A program made the translations under genes and the position numbers. DNA of 64,000 nucleotides from Aquimarina mytili. Its GTDB lineage: Bacteria > Bacteroidota > Bacteroidia > Flavobacteriales > Flavobacteriaceae. This document shows positions 63,184 through 64,000 of the stretch, in pieces (positions within the stretch are counted from its first letter, which is position 1; each line of letters opens with the position of its first letter). The DNA lies in assembly GCF_016735115.1 (NCBI RefSeq), contig NZ_JAERQJ010000009.1, positions 47,793 through 111,792 on the forward strand, read 5' to 3'. The notes under the pieces were generated by a model that had not been told where the DNA came from, did no database searches, and was given only the letters and a program-made list of their open reading frames with translations.

Positions 63184-63304
63184 CTCATTTTTATATAGCC
63201 AATACCACTAAAAAAAAATCAACTTCAAAACTCCCAGCTAGCGCTCGAATCCTTTCGGGTGCCGTCAAAGATTGTCGGATAAGAGTAAGAATATAAAAAT
63301 AGAT

Positions 63305-63338
63305 AAATCCACAGCATTACTGCTGTGGATTTTTTTAT
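63305..63338 (+). terminator. strong intrinsic terminator in the RHS flank
   Basis: A 12-bp perfect stem AAATCCACAGCA/TGCTGTGGATTT (63305-63316 with 63321-63332), loop TTAC, then a T run. No gene precedes it now, which suggests a lost gene. Confidence 0.88.
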
Positions 63339-63490
63339 TGTGCTAGTTTTTGAGTAAGGTCTGCTTTAAGTACCCAAACTAGCCCCTCGCTGGCGCTAGT
63401 CTATGACGGGTGCCCCACTCGAGTGTAGTATGTCGCTAGTGCTAGTTTGCAACTAGTACCGTATATGAGTAAAAAATAGTACAAAACAGT

Positions 63491-63529
63491 AAAAACAGTC
63501 ATATTAGTAAAAGATGTGACTGTTTTTTT
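63491..63529 (+). terminator. terminator, copy 2 of the RHS-flank module
   Basis: AAAAACAGTCA (63491-63501) pairs with TGACTGTTTTT (63517-63527). The loop TATTAGTAAAAGATG resembles that of the 63072 terminator. No gene precedes it. Confidence 0.85.
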
Positions 63530-63570
63530 GTGATTAATTTAGATTTCAGTACATCCGTATTATACTATTC

Positions 63571-63601
63571 TGGATCCCGGATCAAGTCCGGGATGACAAA
63601 A
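63571..63601. repeat. 31-bp palindromic direct repeat, copy 2
   Basis: Identical to 63153-63183 except one base (G to A in the loop). It stands 418 bp after copy 1, the same distance as between the two similar terminators. Confidence 0.85.
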
Positions 63602-63936
63602 AACGCTACAAAACCCCTAATTACGGGAAACCATATTCTCAGAAAAACAAATTTTATGATTACAAAAACATCCCATACCAGCTAACCACTTCATTTTCAA
63701 TTTAAAACCTCACTCCACATCACTCAAATCTAATCCCTATTCAGAAATTTCCCCTTCTCAAAAAGGGATATAATCCCCATACCGTAGCATTGTATTTAGC
63801 TTTAGGTTTGCCATTCAAAATTATTAATCAAACTTGTTGTGCATTTAAGAAATATATTACAAAAAAGCGTCAATTCGATTTCTATGACAAATTCAAGCGG
63901 TTTTGATAAAAAGTTTGATTTTTAATCAAAGCAAAA

Positions 63937-64000
63937 ATGATGTGTATAATTTTGTTTCTTACAGCATTTAGTACACTCATTTTATTTTTACCTTCTTCTA
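63937..64000 (+). CDS. possible start of a new gene, partial
   Basis: From ATG 63937 the frame stays open for the 21 codons to the window end: MMCIILFLTAFSTLILFLPS and one more. It looks like a signal peptide or first membrane segment. The evidence is short, so this could be chance. Confidence 0.3.
   Translation, partial: MMCIILFLTAFSTLILFLPSS

Larger units (their letters stand above)
63010..64000. other. gene-free 3' flank of the RHS locus with duplicated module
   Basis: 991 bp with no complete gene. It contains three intrinsic terminators, two copies of a 31-bp palindrome, and several short inverted motifs such as CGAAGTT-GCA-AACTTCG at 63123-63139. Only the last 64 bp may open a new gene. 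Confidence 0.7.

Overview
The window is low-GC (roughly one third G+C by eye) and reads as chromosome from a marine-type member of the Flavobacteriaceae (Bacteroidota), possibly Aquimarina or a close relative. The support is the gene content: LytTR/LytS signalling pairs, a BatA-domain protein, PorT-type beta-barrel, TIGR02757 family, Bacteroidota ECF sigma factors and CHAT/TPR proteins, split RHS proteins with Sec signals, promoters of the TTG-N(17-23)-TAnnTTTG type and no clear Shine-Dalgarno sequences. The genus is an inference. I saw no tRNA, rRNA, CRISPR array, transposase or prophage.

Layout. 1-4.4 kb: 4Fe-4S ferredoxin (partial, minus) divergent from a LuxC-like acyl-CoA reductase, then serC, serA and a DUF937 protein. 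4.4-9.1 kb: small lipoprotein and membrane proteins, folE-msrA, a LolD-type ABC ATPase with a TIGR02757 protein. 9.3-14.1 kb: PhoX-like lipoprotein plus di-haem cytochrome c peroxidase, and a GAF histidine kinase. 14-25.6 kb: FAD dehydrogenase, beta-barrel, YitT protein, a BatA protein overlapping a dihydroorotase homologue that has lost its metal ligands, Tic20-like protein, esterase, a LytT/LytS two-component pair, and an M57-type metalloprotease lipoprotein. 25.7-33.5 kb (all minus): an unknown protein, YdeI-like, GNAT, methyltransferase, GH31 glycosidase with a palindromic operator candidate, two hypotheticals and an MBL hydrolase. 33.6-43.3 kb: conserved unknown protein, Bcp, an endonuclease III without its Fe-S cysteines, a 49-residue small protein, an ECF sigma factor, uvrA, a peroxiredoxin-like protein, a secreted Tyr/Asp-rich protein behind a sigma-54-like promoter, and an amidohydrolase.

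43.4-64 kb is the accessory part. It starts with an orphan GG-leader precursor peptide (57 aa) and a sigma factor / membrane TPR protein / secreted TPR-CHAT protease operon, divergent from a membrane-tethered AraC regulator. Then comes a long plus-strand series: a secreted beta-helix repeat protein, a Skp/OmpH chaperone, a lipoprotein, an 1820-aa SpvB-like secreted protein, a 1504-aa RHS protein with an unrecognised C-terminal toxin-like domain, and a small acidic gene in the immunity position. The last 1 kb has no complete gene. It carries a duplicated terminator-plus-palindrome module about 418 bp apart, as expected from past cassette turnover at the 3' end of an RHS locus. Small palindromic intergenic repeats cluster in this part of the window.

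Most likely to be new: the RHS C-terminal domain with its partner gene, the orphan precursor peptide, and the sigma/TPR/CHAT operon.
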